Part shown: positions 1 to 8,324 of the stretch, piece after piece | Layout of the letters: the number at the start of each line of letters is the position of its first letter | Position numbering within the stretch: position 1 is the first letter of the stretch | NCBI GenBank assembly: GCA_963664605.1 | Contig: OY761536.1 | Span: 3,720,001-3,784,000 of the forward strand | Reading direction: 5' to 3' | DNA length: 64,000 nt | Origin: JAHOYW01 sp963664605 | Lineage (GTDB): Bacteria > Verrucomicrobiota > Lentisphaeria > Victivallales > Victivallaceae | The notes under the pieces: model-generated | What the model saw: only the letters and a program-made list of their open reading frames with translations | What the model was told of the DNA's origin: nothing | Database searches by the model: none | Position numbers and translations under genes: made by a program

Positions 1-38
1 GTCAAAGCGGCGAGAGCTAATGTGATCTTCTTCTTCAT
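1..38 (-). CDS. Start of a secreted protein, truncated by window edge
   Basis: Only the first 12 codons lie in the window. They read MKKKITLALAAL, a typical basic then hydrophobic signal-peptide start. The ATG is at 38-36, and a good ribosome site (AAGGAG) lies at 53-48 on the minus strand. It follows the lipoprotein gene (63..545) by 24 bases on the same strand, so the two are probably cotranscribed. Function cannot be judged from this fragment. Confidence 0.6.
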   Translation of the reverse strand, partial: MKKKITLALAAL

Positions 39-62
39 AATAAACTTCTCCTTTAGCTTATG

Positions 63-545
63 TTAATTTTTAGCGGCGGCTATTTGTTTTTGCAGACTTT
101 CACTTTCGCGCAGCATTGTACGTAAACGCCTGATGTCGTCTGTTTCACTAACGCGATTGTAAATATCCTGTTCTTTTTCGAGTTGATCGAGCAAAGTGCT
201 TGCCTTAACCAGATTACCCGCAAGCCAGTATTCGCGTACCGCCGCCATTTTGCAGTCAATACTGAAGTTACCGCTTCTTGACTTGAAACGTCTGGAGGCG
301 TCAAGATAAATTTCCGCTGATTCTTTGTAACGTCCGGCGCTTGATAAACTGCGTGCCAGCGCGATAACTTCTTTTGCGTCATTGCGGTTCTTGATCCTGA
401 AAATCGGAACTGCGCCCTGGTTAGGAGCAAAAGCGGTTTCCTGCATCTGGGGTTTTTCGGGCTTCTTTGAATCAAACCAGTAACAGCCGCTTAAGCTGAT
501 TCCAGTTATGATTGATACTACTGTTAACATTGCGATTCTTTTCAT
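63..545 (-). CDS. Small lipoprotein of unknown function
   Basis: The 160-residue product starts with a lipoprotein signal: Lys-Arg, a hydrophobic stretch, then the lipobox LSGC with Cys at about residue 21. It should be lipid-anchored on the periplasmic side. After a Pro-rich linker, residues about 50-155 look all-helical; segments such as 'AREYWLAGNLVKASTLLDQL' suggest TPR-like or helical-hairpin repeats. The start is supported by AAAAAGGAG just upstream. It is probably the first gene of an operon with the secreted protein at the window edge. No family is recognised; a role in envelope assembly is only a guess. Confidence 0.7.
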   Translation of the reverse strand: MKRIAMLTVVSIITGISLSGCYWFDSKKPEKPQMQETAFAPNQGAVPIFRIKNRNDAKEVIALARSLSSAGRYKESAEIYLDASRRFKSRSGNFSIDCKMAAVREYWLAGNLVKASTLLDQLEKEQDIYNRVSETDDIRRLRTMLRESESLQKQIAAAKN

Positions 546-560
546 GATAAAACTCCTTTT

Positions 561-634
561 TTAAGTGTTTTTTGGTTTTGTTTCATACTTTATTACTTGT
601 TTCATTGATACTGTTTTAATTTTTTTGTCCTCCT
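561..634 (-). other. Strong ribosome site with a possible 19-codon leader ORF
   Basis: On the minus strand a very strong Shine-Dalgarno (AAAAGGAGGAC, core 634-629) lies far upstream of the lipoprotein ATG and has its own gene-proximal AAGGAG. Eight bases after the core comes ATT, opening a 19-codon frame that ends in TAA at 561-563, just before the lipoprotein ribosome site. An in-frame ATG (605-603) would give 14 codons, but it is too far from the site. It could be a leader peptide with an AUU start or a regulatory binding site. Weak call. Confidence 0.25.
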
Positions 635-785
635 TTTATTAATTAGTTTTGAACTTATTCTTAGACGATTATACAAAATCTTTATTTATTGTTCGGCGCT
701 GAAAAAACAATCTCACGGCTGTTTGAAAAATTTTTTCTATAATTTTTCACTTGATAAAAGAACAAAATCAAGGTACTGTAAGAAT

Positions 786-1706
786 ATGGAAAACATTTTA
801 ATGCAAAGATTTAGACATGCCGCACTCATAGCTCCAGCCGGCAAAGCTGAAAAAAAAGACGTAGACACCAGCGTTGAACTGCTGGAGAAAGCCGGTCTGC
901 GGGTAACTGTGATGCCACATGTCATTTCCGATTCCGGAGAAAGCTATTTGTCGGCGCCTTTGAAAGAGCGGCTTCAGGATCTTCATGCCTGCTGGCGGGA
1001 TAAATCAGTGGATCTGATCTTCTGTGTGCGCGGCGGCTTCGGGTCGGCCCATCTGCTGCCGAAAATAAACTGGCATCTGCTGCGAACCAGAAAAATTCCA
1101 TTTATCGGGTACAGCGATATTACCGCGCTCCATATGGCTATGCTTCAGGAAAAAGCCGGTACTCCCATAACGGCTCCCATGCCGCTTTTTTTCAATAAAG
1201 CTTTATTTGAAAATGAAGATAATCAATATACCCGCAACTCCATGCGCCAGGCGTTAACCGGTGAAATTCCGCCGGGAACCGAGATCACTATGCCTGGCGA
1301 TAAAAGTTTCAATATAATAGAACCGGGATACGCATTATGTAAACCGGTTGCCGCTAATTTGAGTGTCTTAGCAAGTCTATGCGGGACAAAATGGTTCCCG
1401 CGGCTCCGTCACAGAGCATTGATTATTGAAGATTTGAACGAACCCTTGTATAAAATCGACCGTTATTTGACCCAACTTCAACAATGCGGAGCTTTCAAAG
1501 GCTGTGAAGCCCTGCTTTTCGGACAGTTCAACAACTGCGGAGAGGAAAAGGAAAAACAAAAATTATTCCAGCGCTTCGCACAATACATCAAGGGCCCGGT
1601 AATCGCCGACTTTCCTTTCGGTCACGAATTCCCCAGCGTATCCATAAACATGCGCCATCACCTAAGAATAGAAAAAGACGGCAAAATATACATCATCGAT
1701 ACCTAA
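786..1706 (+). CDS. ldcA: LD-carboxypeptidase (peptidase S66)
   Basis: Serine carboxypeptidase of the LdcA/MccF family, which removes the terminal D-Ala from murein tetrapeptides during peptidoglycan recycling, normally in the cytoplasm. The 306-residue product has no signal peptide and shows the family triad motifs: Ser110 in GYSDIT, Glu215 in LIIEDLNEP, and His280 in FPFGHEFPSVSI. The frame stays open to a TTG at 723, but that extension is lysine- and phenylalanine-rich and unlike the family. ATG 786 (weak AAGG upstream) or ATG 801 gives the expected N-terminus just before the first beta strand (HAALIAPAGK). Monocistronic, with a hairpin after it. Confidence 0.9.
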   Translation: MENILMQRFRHAALIAPAGKAEKKDVDTSVELLEKAGLRVTVMPHVISDSGESYLSAPLKERLQDLHACWRDKSVDLIFCVRGGFGSAHLLPKINWHLLRTRKIPFIGYSDITALHMAMLQEKAGTPITAPMPLFFNKALFENEDNQYTRNSMRQALTGEIPPGTEITMPGDKSFNIIEPGYALCKPVAANLSVLASLCGTKWFPRLRHRALIIEDLNEPLYKIDRYLTQLQQCGAFKGCEALLFGQFNNCGEEKEKQKLFQRFAQYIKGPVIADFPFGHEFPSVSINMRHHLRIEKDGKIYIIDT

Positions 1707-1711
1707 AATGA

Positions 1712-1745
1712 CTCTTGCGAAATATAAGTTTCGCAAGAGAGTTTT
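1712..1745. terminator. Bidirectional terminator between ldcA and arfB
   Basis: CTCTTGCGAAA (1712-1722) pairs perfectly with TTTCGCAAGAG (1729-1739) around a 6-base loop, followed by AGTTTTAA. The minus strand also runs into a short U-rich stretch. It sits between convergent ldcA and arfB. Confidence 0.65.
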
Positions 1746-1818
1746 AAGGATTAATATTTAAGTTTTTTAACCTAAAAAATAATTACTTGAATGCAAAGGA
1801 TTCTTTAAAAAAGGCACC

Positions 1819-1848
1819 GCTCCCGGGAGCGCTGGTCTTCAGACCGGC
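1819..1848. repeat. REP-like palindromic repeat, copy 1
   Basis: A perfect 12-base palindrome GCTCCCGGGAGC is followed at once by an imperfect hairpin, GCTGGTCT/AGACCGGC. The same GGTC...GACCGGC plus GCTCCC arrangement recurs at 11582 and 34361, each time between genes. Confidence 0.6.
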
Positions 1849-1956
1849 AACTCTTAGCAGTTTGAAAAAGATATAAAGCCAGTATCCGTTGCCTTACAAA
1901 AAGCATTGGAATTGGCATATCAACGTTACGAGCTTACAGCCCTATAATGCACATCC

Positions 1957-2379
1957 TCAATCCACACTTGGCTTATTCATTCTGAGTTTTTTGGTGAAAC
2001 CACGTTTTTTCTTGGATTCAATGCGGCGCTTGACGGAATTGAGAGTCGGTTTGGTCGGACGGCGTTTTTTCGGAGGATGCAGTAAATCCAGGATCATTTT
2101 TTTTAAACGTTCAGCAGCGTCAAGGCGGTTTTTTTCACGGTTGCGCGAACGGCGCGCTTCGATTAGCAGTTCCCCGTCGCTCGTCAGGCGCGCCTTATGT
2201 CTTTCTATAATACGCTGTTTTAAATCAGACGGCAGAACTTCGGAATTACGCAGATTATAGCGCAGGCGTACCGCCGTGGCAACCTTATTGACATGCTGCC
2301 CGCCCGCACCGGAAGACAGGAAAAATTCCTCTTTCAGTTCCTCGTCTGGAATTATTATTTTTTTTGTAATATTTATCAT
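1957..2379 (-). CDS. arfB: Alternative ribosome-rescue factor ArfB (GGQ hydrolase)
   Basis: A 140-residue release-factor-like protein that hydrolyses peptidyl-tRNA on stalled ribosomes without reading a stop codon. The GGQ loop is intact at residues 26-28 (SSGAGGQHVNKV), within the single RF-1 domain expected for ArfB/YaeJ. The C-terminal tail (about residues 100-140) is rich in Lys and Arg, as needed to enter the empty mRNA channel. Its length matches the family and rules out a full release factor. It is followed upstream on the same strand by RNase E/G, so ribosome rescue and RNA decay are neighbours. Confidence 0.93.
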   Translation of the reverse strand: MINITKKIIIPDEELKEEFFLSSGAGGQHVNKVATAVRLRYNLRNSEVLPSDLKQRIIERHKARLTSDGELLIEARRSRNREKNRLDAAERLKKMILDLLHPPKKRRPTKPTLNSVKRRIESKKKRGFTKKLRMNKPSVD

Positions 2380-2469
2380 TGATTTTCGCCATCGAAATAC
2401 AAACCCTCGCGTCCAGCTAGCACACTATTGGATCGGCAAGGCGTTACCGCCATTTTTATTTTTTTGATC

Positions 2470-4104
2470 TCAGCGCAAAACTCTGCCGTTGTCAGGATCG
2501 ACAAGCCTGAATTCCTCATGATGCATAGTGCTGTCGCCGCGGAAACTTAAATCTCTGCCATATTCCTTTTCCAGCTTATCAAAAAGTTCAGCATCCTCAT
2601 TTTTCAAACGTGTCAAGATATCCGGATGCATAAAAATACGAACCGCCATACGTTTATTGCCACGCGATTTGAACATGGAATGCAGACGCCGCTGGATTTC
2701 CACACTCATTGACAATGATGATTTAACATGCCCTGATCCATTGCAGTAAGGGCAACGGTCCAGTACCGTGCTTTGCAAACTTTCGTGCTCACGTTGACGC
2801 GTCATTTCCATCAGCCCCAAACGGCTGAGCGGTAGGATTTTTGATTTAGCACGGTCGTCCTTGACCAGTTTGCGCATGAGTTTAAATATCTTATCGCGAT
2901 CCTGAGATGAACGCATATCTATAAAATCAATCACCACCAAGCCGCCGACATTCCGTAAACGCAGTTGACGGGCAACTTCCTCAGCAGCTTCAATATTAGT
3001 CTGGACTATGATTTCAGGCTGTTCCCCGACACGCTTTCCTTTGCCGGTGTTAACGTCAATAGCAATCAATGCCTCCGTTTCATCTATGCAGATACACCCG
3101 CCGCTGGGCAAAGGCACTTCACGAGTGAATATCTGATTTATCTGGTTTTTAACATTAAAAAACTCAAAAATAGGCTTCGCCTGCTTATAACACTTCACTT
3201 TAGCGCTCATCCTGCGGCCGCCGAATTTATTCAATAAATTACGGATCCTGTTGTATGCTTCCGAATTATCGACTTGGATTTCGTCAATATCCTCTGTCAT
3301 CAGGTCGCGAACGGTGCGCTCAAGCAGATTCGGCTCATGATATACTTCACAAGGGACTTTCGGATGCTCAAGGATTTGTTCAACCTTGTGCCAGTAATCA
3401 AGCAGCATATCAAGGTCACGCTTGAAAAATATTCCTTTTCTTCCCTCGCCTACTGTACGGCAGATAACCCCCATTCCTTTTGGTATATCAAGCCCGGAAA
3501 TAATCTTTTTCAGCCTGGTTCTTTCTGATTTCTTGTCAATTTTGCTGGATAAGCCAATATGACTGGAATACGGCAAAAGTACCAAATAGCGGCCAGGGAT
3601 CGAAATATTAGTCGTCAGGCGCGCGCCTTTCGTTCCAATCGGCCCTTTAACTACCTGCACCAGCAGTTCCGTTCCGGGAGGGAAAAGGCTGGGAATATCT
3701 TTTATCGTATACTGCTGTCCCTGATATTTTTTATTTTTTTCCCGGATTTGTTTGGATTTATTGTCCTTTTTCAGAAAAGAATTTATTTTTTCCGCAAAAG
3801 GCGTCTTTTTCTTTTTTACATTCTGTTCCTTCCCTGCTTCCGGTATTTTTTCCTTCATATCATAAGTTGCAGGGAGCATATCCCAGTAATGCAAAAAGGC
3901 ATTTTTACCTGCGCCAATATCGACAAAGGCGGCATGCAAAGACGGTTCGAGGTTGACAATTTTTCCAAGATACACCGATCCCGCTTTAGCGGCATGGCTT
4001 TCACGCTCGATCTCATATTCTTCGAGCCTGTCATTGTTCAGCAAAGCAAAACGTGTTTCAAGCGTTTCGCAACTGAGTATAATTCTTTTTTTTACATTTT
4101 CCAT
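2470..4104 (-). CDS. rng: Ribonuclease E/G family endoribonuclease
   Basis: The single-strand endoribonuclease of mRNA decay and rRNA maturation. An N-terminal S1 domain (about residues 40-190) contains a lysine-rich insertion (about 82-132), larger than in E. coli RNase G. The catalytic core carries the metal-binding aspartates Asp350 (AIDVNTGKG) and Asp393 (VVIDFIDM). A Zn-link motif CPYCNGSG lies at 451-458. At 544 residues it lacks the long degradosome scaffold of RNase E and so is closest to RNase G, but the two names are not separable by sequence alone in this phylum. It follows fmt by 23 bases, so fmt-rng form an operon. Confidence 0.9.
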   Translation of the reverse strand: MENVKKRIILSCETLETRFALLNNDRLEEYEIERESHAAKAGSVYLGKIVNLEPSLHAAFVDIGAGKNAFLHYWDMLPATYDMKEKIPEAGKEQNVKKKKTPFAEKINSFLKKDNKSKQIREKNKKYQGQQYTIKDIPSLFPPGTELLVQVVKGPIGTKGARLTTNISIPGRYLVLLPYSSHIGLSSKIDKKSERTRLKKIISGLDIPKGMGVICRTVGEGRKGIFFKRDLDMLLDYWHKVEQILEHPKVPCEVYHEPNLLERTVRDLMTEDIDEIQVDNSEAYNRIRNLLNKFGGRRMSAKVKCYKQAKPIFEFFNVKNQINQIFTREVPLPSGGCICIDETEALIAIDVNTGKGKRVGEQPEIIVQTNIEAAEEVARQLRLRNVGGLVVIDFIDMRSSQDRDKIFKLMRKLVKDDRAKSKILPLSRLGLMEMTRQREHESLQSTVLDRCPYCNGSGHVKSSLSMSVEIQRRLHSMFKSRGNKRMAVRIFMHPDILTRLKNEDAELFDKLEKEYGRDLSFRGDSTMHHEEFRLVDPDNGRVLR

Positions 4105-4127
4105 CTAAATTATTTTCCTGTTCATAA

Positions 4128-5078
4128 TTAAATTTTCGTTCCCGCAATCAAGCGGTGGCCGTTCAAAAAAGCCGGCCCTGTCATTTCTTTTTTCCCCTGG
4201 GGAATCATCCTTAAAATTTCCAAGGCTCCTTCGCCGCAGGCGATAACCAAGCCTTTTTTATCCGCCTGCAAAATTTCCCCGGGCATACCGGATATGTCGC
4301 TCAAACAGAGTGCCTCAGTAATATTGAGTTTGATTTGCCCCTTTTTGCCCTGCACAGCAAAATAAGCTCCCGGCCATGGATAATAAGCTCTGACCATTGC
4401 TTCTATCCTTCCGGCAGGCAGATTCCAGTCGATTCCACCGTCATTCTTTTTAACTTTACTGGTTAAAGTCGCCTGGCTTTCATCCTGTCCCTGAGCAGTC
4501 AATTGTCCATTTTTTATTTGTACCAAAATTTCAGCGATATTGTGCGCCGCCAGATTTCCCAGTTCATTTTCAAGAGAGTCCGCGTATTCATTCCCCTGAA
4601 GCGGCATTTTAAAAATTTTATAGACAGCTCCCGTATCGAGGCCTTTATCCATTTTCATAAAAGCAACGCCAGTTTCAACGTCACAATTAAGTATCGCAGC
4701 GCTTATCGGCGAAGCTCCGCGATATTCCGGCAAAATCGACGCGTGTACGTTCAGACAGCAGCACCCAGGTATATCCAGCAGTTCCTGACGCAAAATCTGT
4801 CCAAATGACACAACAACAATAAAATCTAAATCAAGAGAACGCATTTTATCCAGAAAAGCCGGATTTTTTACGGACTCTATCTTATCCGCTTCAAATTTAT
4901 TTTCCGCGGCAAATTGCCCGACCGGAGTCGGACGAGTTTCTTTTCCCCTGCCGGCACGTTGGTCAAGCTGCGTACCGATTCCCAGCAAGTCAATATTATC
5001 TGATTCAGCAAGGGCTTTGGCTACGGGCACCGCTATTTTGCCCGAGCCCATAAAATATATGCGAATTTTATCAATCAT
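4128..5078 (-). CDS. fmt: Methionyl-tRNA formyltransferase
   Basis: Transfers formyl from 10-formyl-tetrahydrofolate to initiator Met-tRNA. The product is 316 residues, the normal length. The Rossmann-like catalytic domain holds the Asn-His-Asp triad: Asn110 and His112 in CLNVHASILPEYRG, and Asp148 in KGLDTG. The loop SILPEYRGASPI and the C-terminal oligonucleotide-binding-like domain (DGGIDWN onward) are present. It is transcribed divergently from folK across an 88-base gap, so a folate-dependent enzyme and a folate-synthesis enzyme share a promoter region. It heads an operon with RNase E/G. Confidence 0.95.
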   Translation of the reverse strand: MIDKIRIYFMGSGKIAVPVAKALAESDNIDLLGIGTQLDQRAGRGKETRPTPVGQFAAENKFEADKIESVKNPAFLDKMRSLDLDFIVVVSFGQILRQELLDIPGCCCLNVHASILPEYRGASPISAAILNCDVETGVAFMKMDKGLDTGAVYKIFKMPLQGNEYADSLENELGNLAAHNIAEILVQIKNGQLTAQGQDESQATLTSKVKKNDGGIDWNLPAGRIEAMVRAYYPWPGAYFAVQGKKGQIKLNITEALCLSDISGMPGEILQADKKGLVIACGEGALEILRMIPQGKKEMTGPAFLNGHRLIAGTKI

Positions 5079-5166
5079 TATCTATTTTTTAATTCAAAAG
5101 TCTATTATCTGTTGTATACTAAAGAAATATAGCTCCAAATCGGGCTTTTTCGAATAAGGATTGACA

Positions 5167-5643
5167 ATGAAGCCAAAATTAAATAAAATAGCCGTCGCTT
5201 TAGGCGGAAATCTTGGAAACAGCAAAGAAATTTTCAGTACCGCGATAAACATGCTGGCTGAAAACGGCGTTAAAAACATAAGATTGTCCTCCCTGGCTCG
5301 AAGCAAGCCTGAGAACTGCCCGGCGGGATCTCCGGATTTCACTAATGCCGCCTTGACCGGGCAATGGGCAGCCTCGCCTCAAAAACTTTTGGAGCTATGC
5401 CGTCAGATAGAGATTGCCGCCGGACGCCCGGAAAACCATGGTTTCAATACTCCCCGAACTTTAGATCTGGACATAATTTTATTCGGCAACGAAATAATCA
5501 ACACAGAAGTTTTGCAAATTCCCCACCCACGTGCTTCAAAACGTCTTTTCGTCCTGAAGCCGCTGGCGGAAATCGCTCCCGACTGGATATTTCCGGATTC
5601 CGGTAAAACAGTCGAACAAGTCCTGATCTTGCTGCCGGATTAA
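5167..5643 (+). CDS. folK: Hydroxymethyl-dihydropterin pyrophosphokinase
   Basis: HPPK, which transfers pyrophosphate from ATP to 6-hydroxymethyl-7,8-dihydropterin in folate synthesis. Family signatures are the N-terminal ALGGNLGNS and the catalytic stretch RPENHGFNTPRTLDLDIILFG, with the two metal-binding Asp in the LDLD motif. 158 residues is typical for a stand-alone HPPK. The frame also opens at TTG 5161, but AAGGA at 5156-5160 is correctly spaced only for ATG 5167. It ends 8 bases before the convergent membrane-protein gene. Confidence 0.94.
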   Translation: MKPKLNKIAVALGGNLGNSKEIFSTAINMLAENGVKNIRLSSLARSKPENCPAGSPDFTNAALTGQWAASPQKLLELCRQIEIAAGRPENHGFNTPRTLDLDIILFGNEIINTEVLQIPHPRASKRLFVLKPLAEIAPDWIFPDSGKTVEQVLILLPD

Positions 5644-5650
5644 GCATATT

Positions 5651-6058
5651 TTATTCTGAATCATTATCTCCATAAGCTTTATTTTCCATTTTATTCAGTT
5701 TTTTGGAAATAGCGTTCAGCCTGAATTCGATGGAATTGAGGATCCAGAATTGAAAGTGCTCTATTTTGGTCTGCTTATGAATCATCCAAATGATTTTCAC
5801 CGAAACCAGCAATACACCGATTTCAAGCGACAGCATTGAAGTTAAATAAGGAATTTTAACGTCCCAGAAATGCCGCAGGAGGTCAACAATAAAAATCGAA
5901 CAAATAAGAAAAATAAAAATGCCATTTAAAATTCTTTCCCGCATATCATATCCGGCGCCGCCTATAGCTCCGATAATCTGGCGTATCTGCTCTTTTTCCT
6001 TACGGTATTCTTCAAGCTCCTCGCGTAAAGATTCGATTTCTCTTTGATGTTTCTCCAT
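5651..6058 (-). CDS. Small membrane protein with N-terminal coiled coil
   Basis: The 135-residue product starts with a charged coiled coil (about residues 1-25, KHQREIESLREELEEYRKEK). Two hydrophobic membrane segments follow (about 45-62 and 78-97), then a polar helical tail. The open frame reaches 6145, but that part overlaps the upstream SPFH gene. ATG 6058 has a good site (AGGAG) and lies 25 bases after that gene. It is the last gene of an SPFH-SPFH-membrane protein operon and may be a partner of the SPFH complex, as NfeD-like proteins are for other SPFH proteins. It is not itself a recognisable NfeD. Confidence 0.7.
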   Translation of the reverse strand: MEKHQREIESLREELEEYRKEKEQIRQIIGAIGGAGYDMRERILNGIFIFLICSIFIVDLLRHFWDVKIPYLTSMLSLEIGVLLVSVKIIWMIHKQTKIEHFQFWILNSIEFRLNAISKKLNKMENKAYGDNDSE

Positions 6059-6083
6059 AATTCTCCTGTCAATATTATTTTGC

Positions 6084-7160
6084 CTATTTCTTTTTAGGTG
6101 ATGCTCCCAGTTTTTCAGCCATACTGTCAATATCCAGTAAATCAATATTCATAGTCGATATAATCATATCATCTAAATTCAGGTTGCGTGCAGCTTCAAG
6201 TGCAACAATAGTATCGCCCCCGGCTCCACTCATAGCTTTATTACGCAATTTTTCTCCTTCAGCTTCAGCTTTTTTTATCAGCAACTGTCCTTTTGCATCT
6301 TTTTGAGCCGCAAGCAAATCAGCATCTGCATTCTTCCTGGTGGCAAAGCTTTCATAATCCGCTTTAATTTTAGCAATCCGGCGGTTTGCCAAAGCTTCCA
6401 TTCTAATCAGTTCAGCTTTCTGCTCCTGTTTGATTATTGCCAGCATCTTCGCTGTTTCCGCGACAATCACTTGAGTTTTTCCACTCATTTCTTCAGCTTT
6501 TGCCATAGAAATATTAAGCTGCACTTCCTGGTCGGCAAGTTTTTTACGCTGAATCTTTTTTTCATATTCAGGGTCAAACTGAACATTCTTTATCAGGACA
6601 TCAACAACTTCAACATAGTTATCCGCCAGGGTTTCCTGGAGCTTCTCTTGCACTTGAACCGCCTTTTCACGGCGTTTGGCCGGATCATAGAAGTCTTCTG
6701 TCTTCATTTCCCCGAACTGCGCGATACAAGCATCTTTTGCTTCTGTTCGAACGATAGTTTTATACTTCATACCGCTGCCGGTATCCTGATACAACTTATA
6801 CGCCTTGCCTTTCAATATGCGGTACTTTACGGTGACATCGACAGAAACAGCATAGCCATCCGCAGACTGGACTTCCACGTCATCACGACCTTTACGGTCT
6901 CCGTAATTAACGTTTCTAGTCATTTCCAAAGCCTGAACCGTAGAATCAAATAAAGTCCATGAATGTAAAGGTCCAACGTTCCAATGCCAGCCCGGCTTAA
7001 AATCTTCTTTAACAACTCCACGTTTGCCCATCACGGCATATTCCTTGGTCATCACTCCGACCTTTCCTACAGGAATAAAAATAACAGTAGTATTTAACAA
7101 CACCCAAAACCCGATAACGGCAAGGACAATTAGAACTGAGATTATTTTAACTATTTTCAT
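6084..7160 (-). CDS. SPFH/band-7 domain membrane protein (second of pair)
   Basis: One N-terminal transmembrane helix (residues about 4-26) is followed by a band-7/SPFH domain (about 27-200) and a long Ala/Glu/Lys-rich helical region (about 205-320). This is the layout of HflK/HflC, prohibitin and flotillin proteins. Such proteins form large ring- or cage-like assemblies that organise membrane domains or control FtsH-type proteases. No hflK/hflC-specific context is seen. It lies 12 bases after a second SPFH gene, implying a hetero-oligomer like HflKC. The substrate or client is unknown. Confidence 0.82.
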   Translation of the reverse strand: MKIVKIISVLIVLAVIGFWVLLNTTVIFIPVGKVGVMTKEYAVMGKRGVVKEDFKPGWHWNVGPLHSWTLFDSTVQALEMTRNVNYGDRKGRDDVEVQSADGYAVSVDVTVKYRILKGKAYKLYQDTGSGMKYKTIVRTEAKDACIAQFGEMKTEDFYDPAKRREKAVQVQEKLQETLADNYVEVVDVLIKNVQFDPEYEKKIQRKKLADQEVQLNISMAKAEEMSGKTQVIVAETAKMLAIIKQEQKAELIRMEALANRRIAKIKADYESFATRKNADADLLAAQKDAKGQLLIKKAEAEGEKLRNKAMSGAGGDTIVALEAARNLNLDDMIISTMNIDLLDIDSMAEKLGASPKKK

Positions 7161-7172
7161 GATTTCTCCTTA

Positions 7173-8303
7173 CTATTTAGCTACTATACCAGCAGCTTTT
7201 TCCTGCAGCCGCATGTGTTCAAATTTTCTAACTTCCGGATCGATTGCGTAAGGACGTCCTGAAAACTTAATATTCTTCAATTTCTTCGCATATTCCAGTT
7301 TCACCATATTGACACCCCCCTCGCCTTCAAGGGCTTTTTTCATTTCTTCAATACCTTCAGCTTCAGCTTTCTTGGCGGCAAGAATGGCCGTTGCCCCTTT
7401 CTGACACCTGTACAAACGTGCCTCAGCTCCAATAGTCACCCGGTCAAAATATGCCTCCGCAGCCTTACGCACCTTTTCCCCTTGAGCTTCAGAAGCAATG
7501 ATTTTTTCTCTCATTTTACCCTCAAACTGTTCTATAGCAACATTTTTCTTATTAGTTGCCTGAACAACCTCAGTATGCTGACGCTGTTTAGCCGCGTTCG
7601 CTTTAGATTTTTCCTCCAACACCGCCTGGTCTGCAAGTTTTTTCTTTTTAATCATTTCTTCATATTCTTTATAAAACCGTGGTTTCTGGGGAACGATACT
7701 GTCAATTGAAATACCAAATTTCTTATTCAGTTTGTCATTAATAACTTTCTTCGCGGCCGCTATTTTTCCCTGCCGCTTGGCAGAATCATAAAATTCCTCT
7801 GTCGAAAGCTCCCCCAAGTGATTACGGCATATAGACCTGACATAATCCCGCGCCCATTTCTGCTTATATGCGTTTCCCGGGCCGGAAGTATTGATTACAT
7901 CAATCACCTGATCCGGCTCCATTTTAAACTGAACGATTAACGGTACATAAACATCTGAACCATCAATTGTTTTGATTTTCAACTCGGAATCAGGTATTCC
8001 CGGCGTTGCATTCGTCATATCCAGAGTCTGCAATGTTTTATCTATTACATAAAACGAATTAGTTATACCGTTATAGATAGTCACTCCGGTATTGAGAACT
8101 GTCATTTCTCCGGTTCTTTTGTTTAGTAATACCCCAACCTGTTCACCGCTGACCCGTCCCAGACGAAATGAGGTCAGGATAAATACTACGACTAAAGCAA
8201 ACGCAAGCAGTATCCAGATAAAAGAACCTTTAAATGTCTTTTTCAACATATCTGCAGCATCATATGCTTGCGGTTTTAATGTAAAATTTTCTTGTGAATT
8301 CAT
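7173..8303 (-). CDS. SPFH/band-7 domain membrane protein (first of pair)
   Basis: 376 residues: a cytoplasmic N-terminal stretch of about 30 residues, a membrane helix (about 32-50), an SPFH domain (about 52-220), and a helical Ala/Glu/Lys-rich tail (EKSKANAAKQRQH, EAQGEKVRKAAEAY). The protein is homologous in layout to the next gene but clearly diverged, so the pair arose by old duplication and probably builds a mixed ring. Both share a DFYDPAKR/EFYDSAKR-type motif. Upstream lies galU, 21 bases away on the same strand, so transcription may run from the sugar-nucleotide genes into this operon. Confidence 0.82.
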   Translation of the reverse strand: MNSQENFTLKPQAYDAADMLKKTFKGSFIWILLAFALVVVFILTSFRLGRVSGEQVGVLLNKRTGEMTVLNTGVTIYNGITNSFYVIDKTLQTLDMTNATPGIPDSELKIKTIDGSDVYVPLIVQFKMEPDQVIDVINTSGPGNAYKQKWARDYVRSICRNHLGELSTEEFYDSAKRQGKIAAAKKVINDKLNKKFGISIDSIVPQKPRFYKEYEEMIKKKKLADQAVLEEKSKANAAKQRQHTEVVQATNKKNVAIEQFEGKMREKIIASEAQGEKVRKAAEAYFDRVTIGAEARLYRCQKGATAILAAKKAEAEGIEEMKKALEGEGGVNMVKLEYAKKLKNIKFSGRPYAIDPEVRKFEHMRLQEKAAGIVAK

Positions 8304-8324
8304 TCTTTCTCCTCTCTTAATAAT

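Noticed and set aside
6303..6953. Plus-strand open frame opposite the SPFH gene
   Set aside because: Shadow of a coding strand with strong codon bias; no start signals or family match.
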